A stretch of 64,000 nt of DNA, taken from the NCBI GenBank assembly GCA_014526335.1, contig JACTAT010000119.1, positions 87,229 to 151,228 on the forward strand, written 5' to 3'. Each line of letters starts with the position of its first letter. Positions within the stretch are counted from its first letter, which is position 1. The DNA is from Chrysaora quinquecirrha (Eukaryota; Cnidaria; Scyphozoa; Semaeostomeae; Pelagiidae). The position numbers and the translations under genes are program-made. This document shows positions 10,149-22,178 of this stretch, piece after piece. The notes beneath the pieces were generated by a model that was not told the DNA's origin, did not search any database, and saw only the letters and a program-made list of their open reading frames with translations.

Positions 10149-10974
10149 CAACAAAATTAAGAATTTAAGTCCTAAAGTTCAAACAGTTCCGTCACTTATA
10201 ACGACTGATTCGTTTTCGATTCGCAACGAAACGGGTCCACTCAGTATAATACGAAACCGAACTGACCCCTTGTAACAGTAGCTACTATAAAAGAGCATTT
10301 TCAAGGTAAAGCGGTAAATTTGTACGGAAACTTTACACTTTTTTGTGATAAGAAGGTGCTGCAAGTAAAGTCATGAAAAACATTTTGTGTATTTAATTTT
10401 GTTTTTAGCGACAATCACTCAATTATGGTTTTCGTTTCTACACGTTTAACACTGCACTATATAAGTATTTAATTGTTTTATAACTGTTAACTAGTTACTT
10501 TTATGTCTTACTTTCTTCTAAATTATGCCCTTTTACTTTTTAGCCATAATTTCATTATATTATGTAGATCATCCCAGACCGTAGATGGATATTATTTTGC
10601 CGGAAGCATAACTTCTGCTGTGCTGTAGTTTCTGATTTTTACTTTGCGTTAATAGGCTTCGGTCAATATTGAAAAAGAATGCTTTTTCCGTACTTTAAGC
10701 TGGCAAGTGCGGAGGGTATAGACGGCAAAACTTTAACGGAACGGTCGGTTCGGTTTCCCGTTGGGGTGTGGTTTTGGACGGAAATGCTCAACGCATGCGC
10801 ACCAAGAAGAACTCCAGGCGCGAAAGTTACGAAAAAGGATGGATGATGGAAAATGCAATGGCGACTACTTTTGGAGATTTATGGCGTTAAAGAATGTTTT
10901 GAGTATTTCAAGAAATATTCTTGCACTAGTCTAACGCTCTCCTCCATCCTGGTTTTGTCGTTGACGCTTCACAG
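10149..10974. other. Intergenic DNA upstream of PIGH
   Basis: AT-rich to 10780, then a GC-richer stretch with CGCATGCGC and several clustered ATGs (10832-10855). This is the kind of sequence expected around a first exon of PIGH, but no reading frame here joins in phase with the exon at 13264. Confidence 0.35.
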
Positions 10975-12793
10975 GTAAAACGCCCGAGTAATACTACGTG
11001 AAAGGCGACGTGAAATCACCTGTGTAATAACTCACGTCGTGTAATTCTACGCGCGTGTAATCCATCGTAGGATTAGACGAATCGTGAAATCCTACATACC
11101 TTGTAATGACACAAAGGTGTAATTCTACTTTGGTGTGTAATTCTACGTGAAATCCAATGTAATTCGTGTAATTCTACGTGAAATCCAACGGAGGTGTAAT
11201 TCCCATTTAGTGTAAGCCAAAACTGTGTAATTCTATGTGTAAGGACAAAGTGGTGTAATACCCACTTCGCTGTAATTCTACATGAATGCAATTCAAGATC
11301 AAATAACACAACAGGCACTGTCTTTATAGAACTTAAATCAGAAATCCTTTACTACTTACAAAAATCACGCAAATGAAATACAGAATAATGAAAGTTTGCA
11401 TATTTAAACATAGTATAACAATGTTGTAAGAGTTCTGTAATCAATCTTTCCAATCGCAACAATAATAAAACAAATTAAACAACAGTTAATGTATCTTGTG
11501 TTTCATTCATTGTCCTCGTATTCAAGCAGTGAAGGTATAACTTGCTTTTTCCAAAGCTAAAATGTAAGAGAATTATAGTTTACAATTAGCACAATATTTG
11601 CTAACACAACATAATGAATTGTGATAAAATCATCAAGACTTTTAAGAGAAGTTTCATAGAACATAAATAGACATACCTTTTTGGAAGGATTGGTGACACC
11701 AATTCTTTCAAAGCATTCTAAAAAAATATAAGGCAATTAGATATAGTCATCATTTTTATCAAAGTCTGGTGATAAAAAAGTGAAAGCTTAGCAAGCTTGT
11801 TGTAGATGACTCACTTGGAATATTCAAGGAATGATGAAACTCTAGCAAGCAGCAACTTCAGCTGTTCGAAATTTTGCCTGAAATAAACAGTCAAAAAAAC
11901 CTCAATATTAGTTTACCAAAAGAATTATCAGGCTAGCCATATAACAAAAAACACACAATTATATAAAAATTCTATTAATCTAAATCAGTTCTTATATTAA
12001 AAGAGTTTTAAAATTTTTCCTACCTTTTGTAAAGGAACTTTTCAAGTCTTGATTTAATGTTGTTAACTGCACAGTTTCTTCTTATCAGCTATAAAATCAA
12101 CCAGCTCTCATATTGCCAGAGGAAGCTGTTGACATCAAACTATTATCTAGGATACCTTAACTCAAAAATAATCCATATTGACCTGAATCTTTTTTGGCCT
12201 AGACTTTGAATTGCAGAAAAATGAAAAGCAAGGCAAGACAAACTGAAAAGTATTATGTTCTCAACCCCTTATTTTTTAAACTGCCATCTTGAATGGAGAT
12301 TTCTGATTGGCTCTAATAATAATCATGTGATATTTAAAAGGTGTGAATTGAGGTCTCTGATTGGATTTAATTGTGGTAATTACAAAAGGCTGAAATTCAA
12401 CATACAATTACACAGTTCATGGTATTACAATAGCTGTGAAATGACACAGCAGGTGAAATACTACACAGTATTTCACTTCCCTTGGTATTTCACCACTGTA
12501 GGATTACACTGCCTAATAAAAAAAGTTGAAATACAACATAGAATTACACAGTTCATGGTATTACAATAGCCGTGAAATGACACAGCAGGTGAAATACTAC
12601 ACAGTATTTCACTTCCCTTGGTATTTCACCAGTGTAGCATTACACTGCCTAATAAAAAAAGTTGAAATACAACATAGAATTACACAGTTCATGGTATTAC
12701 AGTAGCCGTGAAATGACACAGCACGTGAAATACTACACAGTATTTCACTTTCCTCGGTATTTCACCAGTGTAGGATTACTCGAGCGTTTTACC
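10975..12793. mobile_element. 1.8-kb DNA transposon with subterminal repeat arrays
   Basis: Ends are inverted: CAGGTAAAACGCCCGAGTAAT at the left corresponds to the reverse complement of ATTACTCGAGCGTTTTACCTG at the right. The left 350 bp is packed with GTGTAATTCTACGTGAAATC motifs. The right 400 bp has about three tandem 135-bp units containing the inverted motif (GAATTACACAGTTCATGG, GTATTTCAC). The interior is AT-rich with no recognisable transposase, so it is non-autonomous. No clean target duplication was found; the right flank is a fragment of an inverted SINE family 1 (GGATTACACC...GCCACAGCACCTT). Confidence 0.75.
12390..12790. repeat. Tandem 135-bp subterminal repeats
   Basis: About three units starting near 12390, 12526 and 12662, each with GAATTACACAGTTCATGGTA, TGAAATGACACAGCA and ACTACACAGTATTTCACTTC. 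Identity between units is very high, implying recent tandem expansion inside the transposon's right end. Confidence 0.85.
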
Positions 12794-12830
12794 TGTGGGA
12801 TTACACCGGGATGCCACAGCACCTTCAGGT
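12794..12830 (-). mobile_element. SINE family 1 head fragment
   Basis: GGATTACACCGGGATGCCACAGCACCTT is the inverted 5' end of SINE family 1, directly abutting the right end of the DNA transposon. Confidence 0.6.
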
Positions 12831-13263
12831 TGATACTACTCATTGGCAGCCTGTTGCTCAGCACCTTATGCACCAATTTTTGAAATGCATTCTTTCAACT
12901 TGCAGCTAACAGATTTCTTTGCACTGACACGTCAGCAAAACCTTTTGTTTTGAGCAATATAATCGAAAAACCTCTTGACTAGAACTGTCTATGGCAATAG
13001 AAAAAGAGATAGATTGAAGACCGTTTAACGGACAACCTCAAGGTTGGGGGTCTTGTTTGTCTCAAGAGACAGGCAGTGGATGGGAATCAGCGAAGGAGAG
13101 CCACAGCATACCCAGTGAATCCCTCCATTTGATGATGATGTATTTTTTTAAACCTGTTGCTCTTTGCACGTTCCTTGAGTCACCTGAAGATCTCTTTCAT
13201 GATGATAGTTTCTTATGCTCATATTTTAAAATCAAAATTGCATTTAGTCTTTTTATCTTTTAG

Positions 13264-15294
13264 GGATTTTTTGATGTTCTTCTGGGCACATCTCTGTTCA
13301 TATTTGTTGTTCTTCACCTCTTTGCCAGTCATGTTTCAATTTTTGAAGGTAAGATATTAAGAAACAAAAAAACACTAATTTAACTCCTCAGTCCCATTCA
13401 TTTATGTTTCACTGCTGGTTGTCAGTATCCCTTTCGAAACACTGTGAACAAGGTCACTTAAGTATGTTTAAATCTTTAACTGAAATTTTTTTGAAACTGT
13501 TTATTTTATTTTTAGAGAGAGTTATTTTCATAAAAGACCTGGGTTTGCAAATAGCAACAGAATACCTTTCTGGCAGAGTGCAAGAAGAATTTTTCCCAAT
13601 GAAATCAATGCTAGACTTTTCAATCAATGAAGTTATTTACAGGGTTTGTTGTCAATTTATTTGTCTTTATTGGTTCTTTTATCCGTCTTAACATGCTCTT
13701 TATGAAGTTTGATTGCTTAGCTCAACTGAAGGTGCTGTGGCATTGTGGCCTAATCCAGCAGACTCATGGTATCAGGAGCTCAGTGTGGTAAGGGTTCAAG
13801 CCCAGCCATGTTAGCGTCACAGCCAGGGTTGAAGTCTTTATTAGTTGACCTACTTTTGAGATCCTAGTGACTGGTGCTAAAACACCACTTCACCTTCCCT
13901 ACCTTCAGTTCAACAGTAGAACACCTTATGATGAAGAACAGATAGGGTTGATGCACTCCAGCAGCAACCCAGATCTGTCGTAAGGAAGGTCTGTCATAAC
14001 AAAACCCTCCGTTTTCAATGAATGTAACATGATAATTACAATAGCTTTTGTTCCTAATATTTTTCTTATTTTTGTAGCAAAGAATCATATACACCCTTGT
14101 TGTATTCATTGGAAACCCTGAAAACAGTGAGTCTTTGAAAAGAACCTCAACAGAAATCACAAGAGCAGTTACGCTATTCAAGGTAAAGAGCTAAAAACCT
14201 TCCTGGTTTGACTACGATCAGAATTTTCTTAGTTTTTAGATGACCTGAGTACTACCATCTTATATAAACCAATTTCTTAAAAAAACGTGTACATTGGAAC
14301 CCAATTGACGGTTTACTCTGTAGAAATGGGGGTATAAGATGAGACAAGAGAGAAATGGGAAATCAGTTGAGATCAGATGGGAGAAAGGACAATTAGAATC
14401 AGTGGAAATTCGGCCAAGGCTAGAACTGCTACAGAGTCTGCTGCTGGTGACGAATGTGGAAGCAGTGGACCTCTTGCGGTTGGCGTTAAACAGTGTTTCA
14501 GAGATGTTAAACGTTGCGGTTGGTGTTAAACAGAGGCTGTTTCATGGTTGCCAACGTCAGACTCTGATATGGCACAAGAAGAGGAAGAAGAAGAAGAAGG
14601 AGAAGGAGGATAAAAAGAAGAAGAAGAAGAAGAAGAAGGAGGTAATTTGGCCAGACAAGAGTGGTGTGCATCAATTACAACAATAAAAGAGGGGATCAGA
14701 AAAGAGAACGAGAAACAATAGGAGAAGATGCTAGAATGATATCAAACATGGTTAGCTTGTATCCAATTTCAATACTGAGAACTTTCTCGAATGTTACGGA
14801 AATACGAAGAAAATCTCCATTTGCATGTTGACGTGTGCGCGCACTGTCTGACGATGCGTTACATATCTAGCTAGTTGTATCTTTGTCACGAAAAATATGC
14901 AAAAAGTATGCTTATATAGGTTCTCGTCCACAATGGTGGCCATCTGTACCTATGTATTGGTTCAACTGTACCTTTACTGACGTACTTACCTTTGTTGTGT
15001 TGGTATTGGCCTTTTACTTGAACACGAGGTTATTACGTAGCAGTGTCCTTTATGAGATTTCTCTGTAAAAAGTGGACAAGGCATCCTTGTATGACGTTGT
15101 GTACGATCTTTTATTGGCCATTTCAAAATGTTTTCCCCGTGCAATTATGTAATGTAATTGTTCTTCGTATCAATCTTATCTTTTCGGCGATCTTCTGATT
15201 GTAGGGACTAAAACCACGCCTTGACGCCTTGGTCATTATTCTAAACAACGCAAATACAATTCTCCGAAAAGACGTCCATGATTTTCGTCAGTAG
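13264..15294 (+). CDS. PIGH: PIGH, GPI N-acetylglucosaminyltransferase subunit H (5' partial)
   Basis: Four 3' exons: 13264-13348, 13516-13643, 14078-14182 and 15205-15294 (TAG 15292-15294), all GT-AG with matching phases (1, 0, 0). Exon 1 here is a hydrophobic hairpin (VLLGTSLFIFVVLHLF). Exon 2 has the family core IKDLGLQIATEYLSGRVQEE and FSINEVIYR. Exon 3 begins QRIIYTLVVFIGNP, and exon 4 begins GLKPRLDALV, matching the PIG-H C-terminus. PIG-H is a subunit of the ER-membrane GPI-GnT complex that adds GlcNAc to phosphatidylinositol, the first step of GPI-anchor synthesis. The N-terminal exon is not securely located; the stretch 10832-10976 is a weak candidate whose phase does not fit. Introns contain a SINE and a GAA-rich tract. 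Confidence 0.88.
13729..13896 (+). mobile_element. SINE family 1 copy c in a PIGH intron
   Basis: AAGGTGCTGTGGCATTGTGG head, B-box-like GGGTTCAAGCCC, body CAGCCAGGGTTGAAGTC and end GGTGCTAAAACACCACTTC. More diverged than copies a and b (several CpG-to-TpG changes). Confidence 0.8.
14574..14643. repeat. GAA-rich purine microsatellite
   Basis: Imperfect (GAA)n/(GGA)n tract within the last PIGH intron. It creates a lysine-rich open frame that is not coding. Confidence 0.85.
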
Positions 15295-17940
15295 ATAAGA
15301 AGGAAACATACAGAAGGAAATAATCAGTCGAGAACAGAGCAGAGAAGTATGGGCATTTCTGCCGAAACGAGTCACGCTAGCCCACTGATCAGTGCGCAAG
15401 CCCGAAACACGAAAGTCAAGGGAACTTGGTAAGTGTTTAATAGCAAGTTTCTTTAGCAAGTTATACCCACACTTTTCTACGTTCCAGCCGTAACCACTGA
15501 TTTTGGTCGATTTTTTGCTATTTGGTAAGGCTATAGACTTGACTTTTTGGCGATTTTTTTAGGAATTTTTTTTTCAAATTGGATTACAAAATGCCTTTAT
15601 TTATCCCCTAGAAGCTATTCAGGTGGTATTTGGTAGGATTGAGTAACTATTGTTGAAGAAAAAGGGGAGTTTTCAAAATTATGATTGTGGCGGATTTTTG
15701 GCCATTTGGCAAGGCTATAGACTTGCCTTTTTGGCGACTTTTTTTAGGAAACTTTTTTCTCCCAAATACTGTAGTGCTTATATTCCACCTCGAATGATGT
15801 TTTTAATTTGCTTCAACTTGCAATTTGCACGAAACACGGTGATAATCTTCTTGGTAAAAATGTTCCAGTACTGCAGTAATTTTGAGAGATCATTGGAGGG
15901 TCTGGGTTTCTTATAAAGAATTTCCTAGGACAAACTACGTGTATATGCAGCACAGAAAGGTATTTCACTCTTCAAAAAGGGCAGACGTAGCTACAATTTC
16001 TAAAAATTTCTAAAAAAAGGGAAGGGATTTATAGCAAGGGTAAAGCTACATTATAGCCTATTGCAAACATAATCAAGCTAGTTAATTTTATGTGGATTTT
16101 ATTACGGAACAGGGTACAACAGAGTACCTGTAGCTACCAATGTACCGTATTTTACGTAAACTTAAACATCAAGTACCGTTACATTCCTATCTCAAACATG
16201 AAACATTCGCGTGTATTCGCTTTTCCTAACTCCTTCGAGACTAGCTAGCAAGTAGTAGTAATTAACTGTTCATGTGCATCTGGTCATGCATTTGACGCGC
16301 TGATCTGAGTTTGCTGAACTTGACAAATAGAATACACTTCAGTCCAAAATGGATAATACCCGTATATCCCCAAAGGAGACTCCAAATCCTTTACGGTAGA
16401 TTTAACGCTCGTGCATTCTCGCACTGTCAAAGAATTTGATGTGTTACTTCTATAGACAATCAAGGTTTTGTCTTGTATTACTACTTTTAATTAGCTTGAC
16501 ATTGTCAATATTGTTAAACATGTAGGACGACAATGCTTTGCATCACACAATACCGACAATACACTTATTACCACTGCACAAAGACCCCTAACTGAGTCGG
16601 TCCATTGGTTGGTCGTGGTATGATGAACACAAAAAGCATATCTTTTTACAACACCACCGCTTTGTGTAGTGTGAATTAATTCAACGTCTGCTGAAAAGGA
16701 TTAGTAAGGAATCAAACCAGACGGAAAAACTCTACGTTCAGAAAACTACTTACTCCACAAAGCTTGAAATGCTTCTGACTTTGGTGTGAAGTGGACTACA
16801 AATTTTGTTATGATAAGGTTTGTTTGTCTGTCTGCTCTTTTGTTTGCTTGTTTATTTTTTTGTTTTTGTTAACCATTTTTGAGTTTCATTTCACACTAGT
16901 AATCTTTCGACCTTTTTTCTAACGTGAGTCCTTACAAGGTCCTAAATTGTCATCCGTAAGACATGTCGCATCGTAAGACTTTTGCAGCACTCGTTTACAG
17001 CCAAAGAAAAGGCGTTTAGATTTTCAGAAAAACGAACGTACATTGCTTAGAAATGGGTGAAATATATAAATAGACGTATCTATTTGAAGCATGTTTGTCA
17101 GCTCAAAAGCGCGGTCAAAAGTGTGGTCTTTTATGAAATATTTTACCAATACACGTTTTTTTTATACATAATTTTTTTATATATAAGGAACCTTTGGTCT
17201 GAGTTGAGGCTGGAGTTCCTTAATTTTTTTTTCTTTTAATCACTTTCTTTAAAGTTAATTTTTCAACAAAATGAGGCTGAAGTTCCTTATATTGTTCCTT
17301 GTCGTGAGATATGTTTCAATACTAACTTTTACAGAAAATTCATATAAACTTGCTTCATTTTCTAACTTAAAATATAAATGGAGTCTTGTTTGGCAGAACG
17401 ATGGGAAATATATTGTTATTCTGTAATTTTTCCGTACAAATCGTCTTGTTCTTGAATAAAATTATTCTTATTTTTTCATCCAAGCCTCAGCAGTTCCTTA
17501 AAGTTCCTTAATTTTTTTGGAATTTTTAGCCTTGAGTTCCTATAAAGGTGTTCACCTGATCTAGCCACTGCGCAAAGGAATACGCTGCGAATCCCACAAG
17601 GGTCTTATTTGTTTACATCGTGCTTGACAAGTATTAGGAAGGCTTTCTATGAATTGAGGAGGATCAAGATTTTAAGACTGAAGAGCTTTGTTTAGCGTCA
17701 CATAGGATATTCGCAAGGTATTCAATATTCAGGAAAGAGCAAAAATATGGACAGGAAACTCTCTTGAAGACACAATACAAGCAATGCATTTCACTTTCAG
17801 ATAACTTGAAAAGTTCTTCATGTGGCCATGTAACTTTTCATGAATTTCTCTGTTTAAAGTTTTTCCTAAGCTAAGCGTCTCGTCTCGTTCTTTGGATTAT
17901 ATTGCTGCAAAGCAAGGTACACTTTCTTTGAAACATAGAT
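15295..17940. other. PIGH 3' flank and intergenic DNA
   Basis: No gene recognised. A direct duplication lies at 15505-15570 and 15686-15751. Between 17190 and 17540 the phrases TGAGGCTGNAGTTCCTTA and AGTTCCTTAATTTTTTT recur, an older degenerate repeat. Confidence 0.4.
15505..15751. repeat. Direct repeat pair with 181-bp offset
   Basis: GGTAAGGCTATAGACTTGAC with TTTTTGGCGATTTTTTTAGG at 15521-15570 is repeated with few changes at 15702-15751 (GGCAAGGCTATAGACTTGCC). Confidence 0.7.
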
Positions 17941-17944
17941 TAAG

Positions 17945-18579
17945 TTTAAATTTTCAATTTCATTTATTCAACACCCGATTAGGGTCTAGTAGTATACATC
18001 ACTACCGTTTACATAAACATTAATGAATATTGCAACGGTTTAAATGATAACTACAGAAAAGCAAACTAAGATTACAATAATTAAAATAAAGCAGGAAAGA
18101 TTATTCTGCTACATAGAGATATTGTTTTAAACTACAATTCACTCATTTTAATTATTTCTCATCTAATACACTATTTAATATTATATATGTATGTATAAAC
18201 TAATTCGATACATGAGAACCATTAGATCTTACAACTTCAGAAGAGTGTTATAAATTTTGCTAGGGCAACTATTGTTGTTTTGTTTTGACAATTTAACATA
18301 TTTCTAATTAATTCTGTTTTTTCGATTTCGGAAAGGACATCAATTTTATCTTTCTGGAAGTTTAATTCTACATAGAAAATTTCTCGTTCTTGTTTGTTAC
18401 TTACACAATCAAATAAAAAATGTATTTCATTATCTATTCTGCTCGGTTCATATCTACAGAAGTCACAAAAGCGCTCATTTGGGTCTATCTTATTCTTACA
18501 ATATCTTCCCGTTTCTATTTTCAGTTTGTGTATACTTATTAGAAGTCTAGTAAGGGCAGCTCTATGGCATCTTGAGTCT
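17945..18579 (-). mobile_element. LINE, piece 4 of 4: C-terminal zinc-finger-like end and 3' UTR
   Basis: The minus-strand frame from 18579 reads DSRCHRAALTRLLISIHKLK, then ETGRY, C-x2-C and H-x4-C spacing (FCDFC ... EIHFLFDC). This is the Cys/His tail found after the reverse transcriptase in many LINE ORF2 proteins. Stop TGA at 18237-18239, then about 290 bp of 3' UTR. The upstream continuation of this frame is found at 26254-26312, on the other side of a 7.7-kb insert. Confidence 0.8.
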
Positions 18580-18847
18580 CACCCCATACAACGTGTGTGC
18601 AGTAGTGTGGGGGATGTGCAGTAGTGTGGGGGATATTCAGTAGCGCGGAGGGATATCATGAGTTGCACGGGGAGGCATCTCTGAGTAGTGTGGGGGATGT
18701 TCAGTAGTGTGGAGGGATATCTCTGAGTAGCGCGGGGGATGCTCAGTAGTGTGGGGGGATATCATCAGTAGTGCGGAGGGATATCATGATGCTTTCGGGA
18801 GGCATCATCAGTAGTGTGGGGATGTTCAGTAGTGCGGGGATACCATG
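18580..18847 (+). repeat. Foldback left arm of insert A (truncated by BEL copy A)
   Basis: Tandem degenerate subrepeats such as CAGTAGTGTGGGGGATGTG and GAGGGATATCATGA. It aligns as the reverse complement of the distal right arm of the same insert and stops at GGGATACCATG, where the LTR begins. Confidence 0.9.
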
Positions 18848-19150
18848 TGTCAAGAACTTTATGCGACTTTTTGAACTTATGAACTTTTACAGTATTTGGA
18901 CTACCTTTTTATTTAATTCTTTGTTATGTTAATTAACCTCGATTTCAAGTAAACTAGTAAATTCGTGAGAACGGGAAAAATACATGAGGAACTTAGAAAA
19001 GCACGAGGAAGTGAGAACTTGAGATAATCGTGAAGTGAATCGAAATCTTAGTATTTTTTAATTGTATTTAACATTGAGGAAAAAGCAAGTCTACTTATTG
19101 CGTAAAATCTTTCGTGAGTTATTGTTGCGGAGCAGAACAAATTCCCAACA
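18848..19150 (+). repeat. BEL copy A 5' LTR
   Basis: Starts TGTCAAGAACTTTATG and ends AATTCCCAACA, about 303 bp. Differs from its partner mostly in A/T-run lengths plus a few substitutions. Confidence 0.92.
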
Positions 19151-19364
19151 AAGTGGCACCGACCAGATGGGAGAAGACAGCGTTTTCAATTCTAAGTTAT
19201 CAAATCATCAGAGACAAAGGTATAGATAGATAGTCCTAAGTTTTCAGAGTCAAAAACTAATCAAAAAGTCAGTGAGTAAACCTTGAATTACTTTACCTAA
19301 ATTAGATAAACAAATCTAATTGAATTCAGAGTCGTGAGAATCAAAACATTGGCCTAGTCTAGCT

Positions 19365-19754
19365 ATGGCAAATATTGAAGAGAAAACAAAGAAAATTCAA
19401 AACAAGTTTCGCATGCTGAAATTTACGCAGCAGGAAACAGCCAGAATCCTTGAGAAAAACAATGTGAAATCACTAGAGAGACACATTAATATTTTTAGCA
19501 AAAATATTGATGAAATTCATACCCTTGTATCAGAAATTCAGGAATTAAAAATAGAAGCTGATGAAGAGCTTGAGGAAGTCAGAACCTGGAGTCTTAAAAC
19601 TGAAACAGATCTTTCAGAATTTGAAGATAACATGGAAGAATTACAGAAGAGAATGAATTGTCTACAAAAAGAAGAAAAGGCAGCAGTGAGTCGTGAAGAG
19701 GAAGAGGCTAAAGCGAAGCAAGAAAGCGTGAATATGATGAAGCACTTAAATTAG
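19365..19754 (+). pseudogene. BEL copy A gag N-terminal coiled-coil segment
   Basis: Opens MANIEEKTKKIQNKF; about 120 residues of heptad-like Leu/Ile/Glu/Lys sequence, as found at the N-terminus of BEL/Pao Gag. The frame is lost near 19715-19750 and continues in another frame toward the DUF1759 region, with a second in-frame stop between 19750 and 19797. Confidence 0.75.
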
Positions 19755-19796
19755 AGGAAGCAAAATGCAGATGAAAAGCAATTTGAAAAGGAAATA

Positions 19797-20807
19797 ATGG
19801 AATTAAAGCCAACAAGAGAACATCAACAGCAGCAACCAGCCAAAGTCAAATTACCAAAGCTAGTTATATCGAAATTCCAAGGGACCTACTTAGACTGGCA
19901 GAGATTTTGGAATCTATTTGAAACCGAAATTGACAAGAGTGATATTGCTCCAGTATCTAAATTTTCCTATCTCAAAGAATCATTGGTGCAAAAGGTCCAG
20001 ACAACAATAGATGGCCTACCACTTACAACAGAAGGGTACGAAAGGGCCAAGCAAATTTTAAAGACACGCTATGGCAAACCCAGTGAGGTAGCAAATGCTC
20101 ACATTCAGAATATTGTCACATTGCCTGTCATAAATGGAACTCAACCAGCCAAAATTCTGGAATTCTTTGAAAAACTTGTGACCAGCATACAGACATTAGA
20201 GACAATGGGAAAGCTCAAGGAAATCAATGGTTATGTAAGAATGACTTTAGATAAGCTGCCAGGAATAAGAGCTGATTTAGTGAGAACTGATAATGAATGG
20301 CAAGACTGGAAATTTCCACAATTTGTGGAAGCATTGCGAAAGTGGTGTGAACGAAACCCAATCCAAGTTGAAGACAGAAACAGACAGCATGGACAGCCCA
20401 GGCGTGATAGAGTATTTCAAACAAGTGATAGAGCTGGGAAACCCAAGAGTTGCATTTACTGTGAAAATACAGAGCATAAAGCTGTGAATTGTGACAAAGT
20501 CAATACTGTTGCTGAAAGAAAGAAATTTCTTAGTTCAAAAAAACTATGCTTTAACTGTACAGGCAGCAAACACCATGCTGCAGAATGCCACAGCAAATTC
20601 AAATGCCAAAAATGCAGTGCTAAACACCATACTTCTATTTGTGATCAGCAAACTCAGCAAGTCCTTCTAGCCACCAATGAAGAAAAATCAAATGGCACTG
20701 TTACATATCCTGTTGTCCTGGTTAAAGTGAATGGAGTGACATGTCGTGCACTTTTGGACACAGGGCTGGAAGCTCCTACGCATCCACAACACTGCTGGAT
20801 CTCATAG
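19797..20807 (+). pseudogene. BEL copy A gag (DUF1759), zinc knuckles and protease start
   Basis: The N-terminal 200 residues match the BEL Gag DUF1759 block (KFQGTYLDWQRFWNLFE). Three Cys/His knuckles follow: two C-x2-C-x4-H-x4-C at 20451-20492 and 20549-20590 and a variant C-x2-C-x3-H-x4-C. The aspartic protease motif DTG is encoded at 20757-20765. The frame is lost immediately after DTG at a G run (about 20763-20766), and the remainder of the ORF is out of frame. Confidence 0.85.
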
Positions 20808-20886
20808 CCAAGAAACCTGTTAGAAAAGAAAAGAGAAGAATTGAAATGATGATGCAATCCGTAACTCAAACAATTGAGGTCTTCAA

Positions 20887-21896
20887 GTGAAAATTGCAAG
20901 TGTAAACAAAGAATTCAGTTTGGAAACTACAGTGAGTAAGGTGAACAAAGAATGTCTTTTATACTTACCTAATCCAAACTATGATAAAGTCTTATCAGAA
21001 TACAGCCATCTGCAAGAAGTCAAAATGGATGACTCAGATAAAAAAGCAGTTCTTCCTGTTCATCTGATTCTTGGCGCAAATGAGTATTCCAGGATTAAAA
21101 CTGACAAAAAACCCAAGATTGGAAAGCCTGGAGAACCTATTGCTGAACTGACAAATTTTGGCTGGACAATCATGTCTCCAGGAAGTGAAGCCAAACTTGA
21201 CAATGTTTATCTTACCAGAAGCTCCAATGCAGATTATGAACAGCTATGCAGCTTAGATATCCTTGGTCTCGCAGATAAACCTGATGGCGATCAGCAGCAA
21301 GTTCATGAAGAATTCAAAGAACAATTGACTAGAGATTCTGAAGGATGGTATGAAACAGGGCTTTTGTGGAGAAACAGTCATGATGCTCTTCACAACAATA
21401 AGAATAGAAGCCTTGGAAGACTCAATAACTTAGTCAGAAGATTGCAGAGAGAGCCTGATTTATTCCAGAAATATGACGAAATCATTCAAGACCAGCTAGA
21501 CCAAGGGATTGTAGAGAGAGTTACCAAAGAAGAAGCAAACAGAAAAGAGTTTTACATTCCGCATAAACCAGTTATTCGAGAGACAGCTGAGAGCACAAAG
21601 ATCAGAATCGTATTTGATGCCTCTGCGAAGGATCTGACACCAGTCCATCACTGAATGACTGCTTAGAACCTGGTGAGCCACTCCAAAACATGTTGTGGGG
21701 TGTACTTGTGAGAAGCCGACTAAAGCCTGTAGCCCTTTGTGCTGACTTGAAGCAAGCATTTCTTCAAGTGCGAATTCGTGAAGATGATAGAGATTCCTTG
21801 CGATTCCATTGGTTGAGAAACAAAGATCCATCACAGATTGAAGTCCTGAGATTTACCAGAGCGCTTTTGGACTTGTTCAATCACCGTTTCTTCTAG
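20887..21896 (+). pseudogene. BEL copy A protease end and reverse transcriptase, frameshifted
   Basis: Carries the post-protease linker of BEL (LILGANEYSRIKTDKK, LTNFGWTIMSPG), then RT motifs IRIVFDASAK (about 21601-21630) and ADLKQAFLQVRI (about 21740-21775). Breaks are seen at about 20884, 21630 and 21863. The catalytic YVDD region near 21974 is itself damaged by a missing base relative to copy B. Not functional as assembled. Confidence 0.85.
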
Positions 21897-22178
21897 GAGC
21901 AACAATAGAAGAACATCTTAAACTTTGTGAAGCAAATTATCCAGCAGAAGTAGAAGAGATTAGACGCAGTCTCTCGTTGACGACATAATAAGCGGATCAT
22001 CTACCTTGGAAGATGCAAAACACCTGAAGAACACCGCCATTTCCATCTTTAGAGAAGCACACTTGAACTCCACAAATGGCACTCTAACTTAGAAGAGCTG
22101 GAAACACACAAAGAAGAGAAAAATGCAGACCAGAGCTATGCCAAAGAACAGCTGGGTGTCAGAGCAGATGAGACCAAA

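Noticed and set aside
10832..10976. Candidate first exon of PIGH
   Set aside because: Donor phase 2 does not match the phase-0 start of the exon at 13264, and the donor lies in a transposon terminus. Kept only as a finding.
14339..14686. 115-codon ORF ending in a lysine tract, with a PRLELL phrase resembling the PIGH C-terminus
   Set aside because: The true last PIGH exon at 15205-15294 fits splice phase and family sequence; this ORF runs through a GAA microsatellite.
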